A stretch of DNA of 36,423 nt from positions 1 through 36,423 of the forward strand of contig CANJYE010000030.1 in the NCBI GenBank assembly GCA_947479055.1, in the 5' to 3' direction. Made by a program: the position numbers and the translations under genes. The notes beneath the pieces were generated by a model. It saw only the letters and a list, made by a program, of their open reading frames with translations. It made no database searches and was not told the origin of the DNA. Position 1 is the stretch's first letter, and every line of letters starts with the position of its first letter. This document shows positions 22,844 through 31,072 of the stretch, piece after piece. The stretch is from Erythrobacteraceae bacterium. Its GTDB lineage: Bacteria; Pseudomonadota; Alphaproteobacteria; Sphingomonadales; Sphingomonadaceae.

Positions 22844-24265
22844 TCAGTCCAGCCGCTCCAGCAGGCTACGGGCAAAGGCGGTCAGCGTATCGTCGCGCGC
22901 GCCCATGATGACGATCCGGTCGCCGGGCCGGGCGAGGGCAATGATCCGCTCCGCACACTCATCGCGCGAGGGGATGTGCTCGGCCTCGCCACCGGCTTGC
23001 CGGATCAGCTCGACGATCCGCTCGCTCCCCTCGCTGCGGTCGACCGTGCCGCCGAAATAGACCGGGTCGCACAGGATGGTGATGTCCTCGGGCCCCAATT
23101 CGCGCGCAAATGTTGCTGCCAGTTCATGGCCCATCTGCCGCAAGGGGCCGTAGCCGTGCGGCTGGAAGAAGGCGAACACCCGGCCAGGGTGGCTTTTCAG
23201 CGTACGCAGCGTGGCTGCGCATTTTTCCGGATTATGTCCGAAATCGTCGATCACGCTGATGCCGGTCGTCGTGTTGCCAAGGATATCGAAGCGGCGGGCC
23301 AGCCCGGCATAGCTGGCCAGCGCGCTGACGGCCTCTGCCACTGGCACGCCCGCCGCACTGGCCCCGGCGATCGCGGCGAGCGCATTGGCGAGATTATGGC
23401 GGCCGGGCACAGGCAGGATCAGCGAATGGCGCAGCCCATCGCGCCGATCGATCACCTGCGCCGCGGTCAGGGTCTGCGTATCTACCATGCTTCCAGGCTC
23501 GATCCCGACCATCGCTTCGGGATCGTCGATACCGAAAGTGATGACGCCCTGACCCAGCGCGGCCAGCTCGCGGCATTCCGGATCATCGATATTGATGGCC
23601 GCGCGGATCGATACCGTCAGGAAATCGCCGAACAGCGCGCGCAGTTCGTCCATGCTCTTGTGGTCGAGGCTGACATTAAGCAGCACAGCTACCGCCGGGC
23701 GATAGAGCGCGATCGATCCGTCGCTCTCATCCACCTCGCTGACGAAGATATCGCCCGAACCGACCCGCGCGCTGGCGAAAGGCGCGTCCGGGCTGGCGAA
23801 ATTCTTCATCACCGCGCCGTTCATGATCGTGGGATCGCGGCCCGCGTGAGTCATGATCCAGCCGAGCATGCCGGTGACAGTGGATTTGCCGCTGGTCCCG
23901 CCCACTGCGATCGCGCACGGCGCGAGGTTGAACAGTGTGGATAGCAGCTCCGCCCGGCTCATCCGTACGCAGCCCAGTTCGCTTGCGCGAACCATCTCGG
24001 GCACGGTATCTTCCACGGCCGCAGAGGCGATCAGCACCTGCGCGGGCGAAGTGATGCCGCTGCCGTCCTGCGGGAACAGGGTGAAGCCGAGGCTCTCAAG
24101 CCAGGCGAATTTCTCAGGGGTCCGGCCCTGATCGCGGCTGCGGTCCGATCCGGCGATGGTGGCGCCATGACCCCTGAGGATCAATGCCAGCGGCAACATG
24201 CCCGAGCCGCCGACGCCGCAGAAGAACCATGGATGTGCAGTGAGATCGGAAGCAGCGTCTTTCAT
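22844..24265 (-). CDS. MurC/Mpl-like Mur ligase family protein
   Basis: A 473-aa Mur ligase. It has an N-terminal Rossmann-like UDP-binding domain with FFCGVGGSGMLPLAL and AGSDRS, a central ATPase with P-loop GGTSGKSTVTGM (K127) and EVDESDGS, NVSLDHKS and GRHNLANALAAIA motifs. The C-terminal ligand domain has LARRFDILG, DDFGHNPEKCAATL and FQPHGYGPL. MurC and Mpl normally show GTHGKT and AHHP where this protein has GTSGKS and GHNP, so it is a distinct subgroup. It is divergent from an LD-carboxypeptidase and not in a dcw cluster. A recycling ligase joining peptide to UDP-MurNAc is the best guess; a MurC duplicate is the alternative. Confidence 0.85.
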   Translation of the reverse strand: MKDAASDLTAHPWFFCGVGGSGMLPLALILRGHGATIAGSDRSRDQGRTPEKFAWLESLGFTLFPQDGSGITSPAQVLIASAAVEDTVPEMVRASELGCVRMSRAELLSTLFNLAPCAIAVGGTSGKSTVTGMLGWIMTHAGRDPTIMNGAVMKNFASPDAPFASARVGSGDIFVSEVDESDGSIALYRPAVAVLLNVSLDHKSMDELRALFGDFLTVSIRAAINIDDPECRELAALGQGVITFGIDDPEAMVGIEPGSMVDTQTLTAAQVIDRRDGLRHSLILPVPGRHNLANALAAIAGASAAGVPVAEAVSALASYAGLARRFDILGNTTTGISVIDDFGHNPEKCAATLRTLKSHPGRVFAFFQPHGYGPLRQMGHELAATFARELGPEDITILCDPVYFGGTVDRSEGSERIVELIRQAGGEAEHIPSRDECAERIIALARPGDRIVIMGARDDTLTAFARSLLERLD

Positions 24266-24319
24266 GGTGCCTCAGGTATGCAGTTGTGCGCGACAACACA
24301 ACATCGCTAGGAAGGGGAT

Positions 24320-25129
24320 GTGACCCAACGCATCGCCATCTGCGCACCAGCAACGCCAATCACCCGCGAACAGGCGGAGCTTGTGCGCGCACTGGCTGAG
24401 CGGGAATTCCCCACGCTGGAACTATATTACCACGAACAATGCTTCGCTGAGGAGGGGCATTTCGCCGGGACGGACCCGCAGCGCCTTGCCGCATTGCTGG
24501 ATTGCGCCAACGATCCGGGATTCGACGCGGTGTGGCTGGCGAAGGGCGGCTATGGTTCCAACCGCATTGCCGAAGCGGCGATGGCGGGGATGAACGAGGC
24601 GGCGCTGGACAAGATATACCTTGGCTATTCCGACGGCGGCTATCTGCTGGCAGCGCTCTATCGCGCCGGCATTGGCCGCCCGGTTCACGGGCCGATGGTG
24701 ACCGACATCCGCCGTGACGGCGGGGAGCATGCCGTGCGCCGTGCGCTGGGCTATCTCTCGGGCGATCGGTCCGGGCTGGAACCCTCGCTTGACGGCCGCC
24801 CAGCGGTGGCCTTCAACCTGACGACGCTGGCGATGCTGGTCGGCACGGCGCTGATGCCCGATCTTTTCGGCCATGTGGTGATGGTGGAAGAAGTGGCTGA
24901 GCATCTCTATGCGGTCGACCGGTTGTTCTTCCACCTCACCGCTCATCTGGCGGGCATTGCCGGGCTGCGACTGGGTCGGGTCAGCGATGTGCCGGAGAAT
25001 GACAGGCCCTTTGGCGCGACACCCGAGGAAATCGCCCGGCATTGGTGCGCAAGCTCGGGCATTCCCTATCTGGGAGTGGCAGACATCGGCCATGATGCTG
25101 CCAACAGGATCGTCCCCTTCGGGACTTGA
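24320..25129 (+). CDS. ldcA: LD-carboxypeptidase (S66 family)
   Basis: A 269-aa serine peptidase predicted to remove the terminal D-Ala of murein tetrapeptides in the cytoplasm during peptidoglycan recycling. S66 marks are KGGYGSNRIAE, the nucleophile elbow LGYSDGGYLL (S104), VMVEEVAEHLYAVDR (catalytic Glu, probably E190) and VADIGHDAANRIVPFG (H258). It is somewhat shorter than the usual 300 aa. The GTG at 24320 has AGGA about 7 nt ahead. It diverges from the Mur ligase across 54 nt, so one control region could drive both enzymes. Confidence 0.9.
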   Translation: MTQRIAICAPATPITREQAELVRALAEREFPTLELYYHEQCFAEEGHFAGTDPQRLAALLDCANDPGFDAVWLAKGGYGSNRIAEAAMAGMNEAALDKIYLGYSDGGYLLAALYRAGIGRPVHGPMVTDIRRDGGEHAVRRALGYLSGDRSGLEPSLDGRPAVAFNLTTLAMLVGTALMPDLFGHVVMVEEVAEHLYAVDRLFFHLTAHLAGIAGLRLGRVSDVPENDRPFGATPEEIARHWCASSGIPYLGVADIGHDAANRIVPFGT

Positions 25130-25180
25130 GAAAGCGGTCGCCAGCCCATAGGGCGCGCGCCATGCCAAGGAGAGTGATGG

Positions 25181-26116
25181 ATGAGAGCTTTCGTATTTCC
25201 CGGACAGGGCAGCCAGAAGGTTGGCATGGGCAGCGAGCTGGCGGCGGCAAGCCCGGTGGCGCGCGAAGTCTTCCAGGAAGTGGATGACGCCCTGTCCCAG
25301 AAGCTGAGCGCGATCATGCGCGACGGGCCGGAAGATGTGCTGACCCTGACCGAAAACGCCCAGCCTGCGATCATGGCCCATGCCATCGCCGTGCTGCGGG
25401 TGCTGGAGAAGGAAGGCGGCATCTCGCTGGCGGCAAAGGGCGACTATGTCGCAGGCCACAGCCTTGGCGAATATACCGCGCTGTGCGCCGTCGGGTCCTT
25501 CTCACTGGCCGATACGGCCCGGCTGCTGAAGCTGCGCGGGCAGGCGATGCAGGCTGCCGTGCCGGTGGGCGTGGGCGCGATGTGCGCACTGCTCGGTGCC
25601 GATATCGAAAAGGCGCAAGCCCTGGCCGATGCCGCCGCCGAAGGGCAGGTGTGCACTGTCGCCAATGACAATGATCCGACCCAGGTGGTCCTGTCCGGCC
25701 ACCGCGAGGCGATCGAGCGGGCGATTGCCATGGTCAAGGATCACGGCATCAAGCGCGGCGTGCTGCTGCCGGTCTCCGCGCCGTTCCACTGCCAGCTGAT
25801 GCAACCCGCCGCCGAAGCGATGGAAGCAGCGCTGGCCGCGACACCGGTCCGGGCGCTGCGCCTGCCGGTTTTCGCCAATGTCACCGCCAGCGCGGTCAGC
25901 GACGCGGCGGAAGAACAGCGCCTGCTGGTCGAACAGGTCTGCGGCCGCGTCCGCTGGCGCGAGGGTGTGCTTGCGATGCAGGCGGCCGGGGTGGAACGCT
26001 TCGTCGAACTGGGCGGCAAGGTGCTTGGCCCGATGATCGGACGCACCGTTCAGGACGTATCGGTGACAAGCGCGATCACGATGGATGATATAGAAGCGCT
26101 GGTGAAGGAGCTTTGA
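25181..26116 (+). CDS. fabD: Malonyl-CoA:ACP transacylase
   Basis: Transfers malonyl from CoA to acyl carrier protein to start fatty-acid chain extension. The 311-aa protein has VFPGQGSQKVGMG, the nucleophile GHSLGEYTA (S94), KLRGQAMQ (R119, binding the malonyl carboxylate), QVVLSGH and SAPFHCQLM (catalytic H203), a full set. AAGGAG lies upstream of the ATG. fabG begins 2 nt after its stop. Confidence 0.97.
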   Translation: MRAFVFPGQGSQKVGMGSELAAASPVAREVFQEVDDALSQKLSAIMRDGPEDVLTLTENAQPAIMAHAIAVLRVLEKEGGISLAAKGDYVAGHSLGEYTALCAVGSFSLADTARLLKLRGQAMQAAVPVGVGAMCALLGADIEKAQALADAAAEGQVCTVANDNDPTQVVLSGHREAIERAIAMVKDHGIKRGVLLPVSAPFHCQLMQPAAEAMEAALAATPVRALRLPVFANVTASAVSDAAEEQRLLVEQVCGRVRWREGVLAMQAAGVERFVELGGKVLGPMIGRTVQDVSVTSAITMDDIEALVKEL

Positions 26117-26118
26117 GC

Positions 26119-26871
26119 ATGTTCGACCTGACAGGCATGACCGCACTGGTTACCGGCGCGTCCGGGGGGATCGGTTCTTCGATTGCGCGGGGGCTGGCGC
26201 AGCAGGGCGCGCGGCTGGCGCTGTCCGGTTCAAACCCCTCGAAACTGCGCTCCTTTCGCGAGGAACTGAACGATGAATTCGGGCATGACCATGTCGAGAT
26301 CACCTGCGACCTGTCGAACAAGGAACAGGTCGAGCACCTGATCCCGGCCACCGTCGATACGCTCGGCAAGATCGACATCCTCGTCAACAATGCGGGCATC
26401 ACGCGCGACAATCTGGCTTTGCGGATGAAGGACGAGGAGTGGGACGAGGTGATCCGGATCAACCTCGAAGCCGCCTTCCGGCTGATGCGCGCGGCGGTGA
26501 AGCCGATGATGAAGGCCCGGTTTGGCCGGATCGTGACCATCACCAGCGTGGTCGGCGCAGCCGGTAATCCGGGGCAGATGAACTACGCCGCCGCCAAGGG
26601 CGGGCTGACCGCCATGTCGAAAAGCCTTGCCCAGGAAATCGCCACGCGCGGAATCACTGTCAATTGCGTCGCCCCTGGCTTCATCCGCACGGCGATGACC
26701 GACCAGCTGAACGACGCCCAGAAAGGCGCGATCAACGCGAAGATCCCGATGGGCCGGATGGGCGAGGGCGAGGATATCGGCGCAGCGGTGGCCTATCTCG
26801 CGTCATGGGAAGCGGGCTATATCACCGGCCAGACGCTGCATGTGAACGGCGGCATGGCGATGCTGGGGTGA
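26119..26871 (+). CDS. fabG: 3-oxoacyl-ACP reductase
   Basis: NADPH-dependent reduction of 3-ketoacyl-ACP in fatty-acid synthesis. It is 250 aa from the ATG at 26119, which has AAGGAG 8 nt upstream; a TTG two codons earlier overlaps the fabD stop and is less likely. SDR motifs are GASGGIG (13-19), NNAGITRDNL, N114, S143 and Y156-x3-K160 (MNYAAAKGG), then VAPGFIRTAMT. It is co-transcribed with fabD. The usual next genes acpP and fabF are absent here; dnaN follows instead. Confidence 0.95.
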   Translation: MFDLTGMTALVTGASGGIGSSIARGLAQQGARLALSGSNPSKLRSFREELNDEFGHDHVEITCDLSNKEQVEHLIPATVDTLGKIDILVNNAGITRDNLALRMKDEEWDEVIRINLEAAFRLMRAAVKPMMKARFGRIVTITSVVGAAGNPGQMNYAAAKGGLTAMSKSLAQEIATRGITVNCVAPGFIRTAMTDQLNDAQKGAINAKIPMGRMGEGEDIGAAVAYLASWEAGYITGQTLHVNGGMAMLG

Positions 26872-26917
26872 AGGGGCCGGGGTGACGGGGCCCGACGGGG
26901 CGGGATTTCCCGTCCAT

Positions 26918-26926
26918 TTATCCCCA
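26918..26926 (+). promoter_or_regulatory. DnaA-box-like nonamer upstream of dnaN
   Basis: TTATCCCCA differs from the strict DnaA box TTATCCACA at one position and lies 129 nt before the dnaN start, in the 183-nt fabG-dnaN spacer. A single near-match may be chance. No cluster of boxes or AT-rich unwinding region accompanies it, so this is not an origin. Confidence 0.25.
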
Positions 26927-27054
26927 GATTCGGGCCATGGGTGCAGCTTCCGCCTTGCTGCCAGTGGCTCCCGCGCTAAGGATTGAACCGTGAATTCCAG
27001 CCGCTCGCCGGGCAATCCTGCCACGCGCGCGACGCAAGGGGGATCCGAAGACCG

Positions 27055-28194
27055 ATGAAGGCCACCATCGAACGCGCCACGCTCCTGCGGTGCCTGTCCC
27101 ATGTCCAGTCGGTGGTGGAGCGCCGCAACACCATTCCGATCCTGTCCAACGTCCTTATCGAGGCGAGCGCGGACGGGCGCGTGCGGGTGATGGCGACCGA
27201 CCTTGACTTGCAGGTGGTGGAAAGCCTCGCCGCCGTTTCGGTCGACAGCCCCGGCGCGATCACTGTGTCGGCGCATCTGCTGTTCGACATCGCCCGAAAG
27301 CTGCCCGATGGCAGCCAGGTCAGCCTCGAAGCCGCCGACAACAGGATGGTGGTGAAGGCCGGGCGCAGCCGCTTCTCGCTGCCAACCTTGCCGCGCGACG
27401 ATTTCCCCATGATTGTGCAGGGCGATCTGCCAACCAGCTTCGAGATCGGCGCGCGCACTCTCGCTGAACTGATCGACCGCACCCGCTTCGCGATCAGCAC
27501 CGAAGAAACCCGCTATTACCTCAACGGCATTTTCCTCCATGTCTCCGATGATGCCGCCAGAAGCGGCGGGCCGGTGCTGAAGGCCGCCGCTACCGATGGC
27601 CATCGTCTCGCGCGCTACACCATTGCCCGGCCCGACGGGGCCGAAGGGATGCCCGACGTGATCGTCCCCCGAAAGGCTGTGGGAGAACTGCGCAAGCTGC
27701 TGGAAGAGGCGCTGGACGGCAATGTCGAGGTCGATCTTTCGGCCAGCAAGATCCGCTTCACTCTGGGCGGCGAAGGTGGCGTTGTGCTGACTAGCAAGCT
27801 GATCGACGGGACTTTCCCCGACTACAGCCGGGTGATCCCGACCGGCAACGACAAGCTCCTGAAGCTTGATCCGCGCAGCTTCTTCGAAGGGGTTGATCGC
27901 GTGGCGACCATCGCCACCGAAAAAACCCGCGCGGTCAAGATGGCGCTGGAACCGGATCGGGTGACGCTGTCCGTCACCTCGCCCGACAACGGCACCGCCG
28001 CAGAGGAACTGCCGGCCGACTATCGCTCGGAAGCCTTCGAGATCGGCTTTAACGCCAATTATCTGAAGGACATCCTCGGGCAGATCGAAGGCGATTCGGT
28101 CGAACTGCACCTCGCCGATGCGGGCTCCCCCACCCTGATCCGAAAGGATGACAAGAGCGCGGCGCTCTATGTGCTGATGCCTATGCGGGTTTAG
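27055..28194 (+). CDS. dnaN: DNA polymerase III beta subunit (sliding clamp)
   Basis: A 379-aa ring-forming clamp that tethers polymerase to DNA. Three clamp domains of about 125 residues follow one another: RATLLRCLSHVQSVVERRNTIPILSNV, the DDFPMI / TRFAISTEETRYYLNGI region, and SKLIDGTFPDYSRVIP with FNANYLKDIL and the VLMPMRV end. The ATG at 27055 was chosen over an upstream start at 26983 because the family begins M-K-x-T-I-E-R. The gene is not beside dnaA or recF here but downstream of fabDG. Confidence 0.97.
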   Translation: MKATIERATLLRCLSHVQSVVERRNTIPILSNVLIEASADGRVRVMATDLDLQVVESLAAVSVDSPGAITVSAHLLFDIARKLPDGSQVSLEAADNRMVVKAGRSRFSLPTLPRDDFPMIVQGDLPTSFEIGARTLAELIDRTRFAISTEETRYYLNGIFLHVSDDAARSGGPVLKAAATDGHRLARYTIARPDGAEGMPDVIVPRKAVGELRKLLEEALDGNVEVDLSASKIRFTLGGEGGVVLTSKLIDGTFPDYSRVIPTGNDKLLKLDPRSFFEGVDRVATIATEKTRAVKMALEPDRVTLSVTSPDNGTAAEELPADYRSEAFEIGFNANYLKDILGQIEGDSVELHLADAGSPTLIRKDDKSAALYVLMPMRV

Positions 28195-28274
28195 GCTGCC
28201 TTAGGCCCACGCCCGACCCCTCCCGCAAGCGGAAAGGGTTATTTGGGGGCCACGGCCTCGCGCGGGCTTCTCGC

Positions 28275-28475
28275 CTAACCGCCCAGTGCGTGCTCTTCCG
28301 CCGTCACGGGCGCACGATCTGGCAGCAGGGAAAGCGCACGCGTGATCCAGATGGCCGACATGGCGAGGATCGCCAGGATCAGGCTGATCGCCAGCACATA
28401 GCGCATGATATGGGGCGTCGCGCCGGAGCGCGCTTCGTCCGTTTCGACATGGACCTCTTCGCCAATCATTCTCAT
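28275..28475 (-). CDS. Small single-span membrane protein
   Basis: A 66-aa protein with an acidic N-terminus (EEVHVETDEARSG), one hydrophobic helix (about residues 26-46, YVLAISLILAILAMSAIWI) and a short hydrophilic tail. GGGAG lies 6 nt before the ATG, and a second in-frame ATG two codons later is possible. No family is recognised. It is convergent with dnaN. The size, clean helix and ribosome site support a real gene, but there is no functional clue. Confidence 0.6.
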   Translation of the reverse strand: MRMIGEEVHVETDEARSGATPHIMRYVLAISLILAILAMSAIWITRALSLLPDRAPVTAEEHALGG

Positions 28476-28661
28476 GGTTGCTCTCCCGGTCGCGGGATGA
28501 GCAGGCGCATGGCAACAACCAATCGCTGCGAGTTTGGCGCTATCGTTGCATCACGCTTGCGGTCCCGGTCACAAGGCACTCAGCGCAGCAACCGTAACAT
28601 ACCACTTCACATGTATGGCTGGCAAATGTTCCCACGACGGAGAGAGGGAACGGGCGGGTGC

Positions 28662-29975
28662 CTATTCCAGCCCCGCCGCCCCGATCATGTCCTCCACCCG
28701 CACGAACTTTTCGCGTGGCGCGCCTTCGCGGGCGCGCTGGACTTCGGCCTGGTCGATCTTCTGCCAGTCGTGGAATTCGACGATGTCGAGCTTGCGCGCG
28801 GCGGCGATGGCGTCAAAGCCTGCACTGCCCTTCTTGCCGCCACCGTTGCCGATATCCTCGGCGATCTTTTCCACCACCGAGAATCCGTCGGGACGGTTGG
28901 TGCCGATCGTGCCGGACGGGCCGCGTCTGGCCCAGCCGACGCAATAGAGGCCGGGGAGGATGCGCCCTTCGGCATTGGCGAAGCGGCCTGCATTCTCCTC
29001 GAATGGCACGCCGGGGATCGGCGATGTCTGGTAGCCGATGCAGGCCACCACGATATCGGCGGGAATTTCGTAGATTTCCCCGGTGCCGACCGCGCGGCCG
29101 CCTTCCAGCCGGGTCCGCTCGACTTCGACCGCCGTGACCTTGCCATCGCTGCCCATGATCGACTTGGGCGCGGCGAAGAAATCGAATTCGATCTCGATCG
29201 CCATGTCGGCGCGGTGACTTTCGGGAATCGCGGCGAAGCTGCGGAGATGGTTGACCGATTTGCGCTGGCCGGGTTCGAGCAGCGCGTCTTCGCCTTCGTC
29301 GGGCAGGTCGGCCGGATCGACGCGGGGGCAGGCCCGGGTGAGGTGGCCCAGTTCGCCCAGTTCCTTGGGGGTCATGGCGATCTGGTGCGGCCCGCGACGG
29401 CCAAGGATTACGATCCGCTCCAGCTTGGATGAATCCAGCAGGTCCAGCGCGTGGCCGACAATGTCACTGCCGGCGAATTCGGCCCGGGTCTTGGCGAGAA
29501 TGCGCGCGACGTCCAGCGCGACATTGCCGTTGCCGATCACCACGGCGGTCTTGCCCGACAGCTGGGGGTTGAGCTTCGCAAAATTGGGATGGCCATTGTA
29601 CCAACCGACAAAGGTCGCGCTGCCGAAGACATTGCCGAGGTTCTCGCCGGGCAGGCCGGGCATCTTGTCGTTCGGCGCGCCGGTGGCCAGCACGACCGCA
29701 TCGTAGAGTTCCTGCAGCTCGGCGATCGAGACATCTTCGCCAATGGTGACATTACCGAGGAAGCGCGAATTGGCGGCCATTGAGACCGACTCATAGCGCT
29801 TGGACACGCCCTTGATCGACTGGTGATCCGGCGCCACCCCGGTGCGAATCAGGCCGTAAGGCACTGGTAGACGGTCGAAGATATCTACCCGTACATCGTC
29901 GCCCCACTGCTTTTGGGCTGCTTCGGCCGTGTAATAGCCGGCCGGGCCGGAGCCGATGATTGCCACATGGCGCAT
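28662..29975 (-). CDS. Ferredoxin-NADP+ reductase, adrenodoxin-reductase type
   Basis: A 437-aa FAD/NADPH flavoprotein of the FprA/adrenodoxin-reductase class, passing electrons between NADPH and ferredoxins (e.g. for P450s). It has the FAD dinucleotide fold VAIIGSGPAGYYTAEA at the start, then FDRLPVPYGLIRTGVAPDH, typical of this class. The NADPH fold VVIGNGNVALDVARIL and ILGRRGPHQIAMTPKEL follow, and late YCVGWARRGPSGTIGTN contacts the flavin. GGGAG lies 11 nt ahead of the ATG. It is probably co-transcribed with the hydrolase 31 nt upstream. No ferredoxin or P450 gene is adjacent. Confidence 0.93.
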   Translation of the reverse strand: MRHVAIIGSGPAGYYTAEAAQKQWGDDVRVDIFDRLPVPYGLIRTGVAPDHQSIKGVSKRYESVSMAANSRFLGNVTIGEDVSIAELQELYDAVVLATGAPNDKMPGLPGENLGNVFGSATFVGWYNGHPNFAKLNPQLSGKTAVVIGNGNVALDVARILAKTRAEFAGSDIVGHALDLLDSSKLERIVILGRRGPHQIAMTPKELGELGHLTRACPRVDPADLPDEGEDALLEPGQRKSVNHLRSFAAIPESHRADMAIEIEFDFFAAPKSIMGSDGKVTAVEVERTRLEGGRAVGTGEIYEIPADIVVACIGYQTSPIPGVPFEENAGRFANAEGRILPGLYCVGWARRGPSGTIGTNRPDGFSVVEKIAEDIGNGGGKKGSAGFDAIAAARKLDIVEFHDWQKIDQAEVQRAREGAPREKFVRVEDMIGAAGLE

Positions 29976-30006
29976 GAATGTCTTCTCCCAACTCGAGCTG
30001 CACCGC

Positions 30007-30840
30007 TCAGGCGGCGCGCTTGTGCAATTCTTTGTCCGAACCGAGGAATTCGCGCAAGAGGCGCAGGAACTCGGGCTGGTGGCTGAACATTAGCAGATGC
30101 CCGGCCCCGCTGATCGCCTCAAGCCTCGCGCCGGGGATCAGCGCGGCCAGCAGGCGGCCATTGGCGAGCGGCACAATCTGGTCATCCTCGCCCATTACCA
30201 CCAGCGTCGGCTTGTTGAGGAACGGCAGCGCCAGCGCGCTGCTCCATCCGCACAGCGCTCCGAACTGGTAGAGGTAACCGCGCGTGCCTGGGAGCTTGAG
30301 CCGCTTCAGAAATGCGCCGGTCAGTACCGCGCGATCGCTGCCGCCAAGCCCGAGAAATGCGACCCGCTTGGGATGTTCGCGCAGGTCGCGCAGCCAGTGC
30401 GGATCGGCCAGATGTGTTAGGATCGCCGGCTTGCCGGGAGCCATCGGCAGTCCCGGGCCTATGGCCGCCACCACCAGCCGATTGACCTTCCGGCCATGGC
30501 GGATCGCCATCTGCTGCGCGATCGCGCCTCCCCAGCTAAAGCCTAGCACATCGGCCTTTTCGATCGCGAAGCGGTCGAGCAATTGTGCCCCCCATGCGGC
30601 AGCCATGCCGACGGTATAGGGCACCAGCGGCTCGGGCGAATCGCCGATCCCGGGCGCATCGAACATCAGCACGGGTCGCTCCGCCAGTTGAGCGGCCAGC
30701 GGGGCGAGGACTTCCATATTCATGCCGATGCCATTGAACATCAGCAGCGGAACCTGCCGGTCAGCAAGATGCCAGTTCCAGCGACTTACGCGAATGCGCC
30801 GACGACCTATAATTTCCATCGAATAACAAGAATCTGTCAC
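30007..30840 (-). CDS. Alpha/beta hydrolase resembling intracellular PHA depolymerase
   Basis: About 277 aa, with the overall pattern of medium-chain-length polyhydroxyalkanoate depolymerase PhaZ: PLLMFNGIGMNMEVLAPL, FDAPGIGDSPEPLVPY, nucleophile GFSWGGAIAQQ (S102), the PGKPAILTHLADP stretch, GEDDQIVPLANGRLL (D220) and SGAGHLLMF (H248). PhaZ releases 3-hydroxyacids from storage granules. The assignment rests on remembered motif order, so a general esterase is possible. GTG 30840 (GGGAG about 11 nt ahead) was chosen; ATG 30819 and ATG 30891 are alternatives. No PHA synthase or phasin is in the window. Confidence 0.78.
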   Translation of the reverse strand: MTDSCYSMEIIGRRRIRVSRWNWHLADRQVPLLMFNGIGMNMEVLAPLAAQLAERPVLMFDAPGIGDSPEPLVPYTVGMAAAWGAQLLDRFAIEKADVLGFSWGGAIAQQMAIRHGRKVNRLVVAAIGPGLPMAPGKPAILTHLADPHWLRDLREHPKRVAFLGLGGSDRAVLTGAFLKRLKLPGTRGYLYQFGALCGWSSALALPFLNKPTLVVMGEDDQIVPLANGRLLAALIPGARLEAISGAGHLLMFSHQPEFLRLLREFLGSDKELHKRAA

Positions 30841-31072
30841 GGCAGGGCGGACTCCCGCGCAATGCCGCCTGGGGGCTGCTCGCTCGCGCATCTTGTCATG
30901 CTGCCCCTCTTGTCGATACCTCCGGCCGAACGCTGACCATGCACTGCCGTCGAAGCCAATTCAACTATGTGCGGAGCTTCTTTGCGCAGCTGCTGAAAAA
31001 ACACCGAACTCCGGTCTCTGATGATCGCTGAATTAACGCTTTTTCAAAACCATCTGGTCCAGAAGCGATCCC

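Noticed and set aside
26918-26926. Replication origin near dnaN
   Set aside because: Only one imperfect DnaA box and no AT-rich unwinding region; dnaA is absent.
26803-28110. 435-aa minus-strand frame opposite dnaN
   Set aside because: Antisense shadow in a GC-rich gene, with no recognisable domain and a His/Asp/Gly-rich composition.
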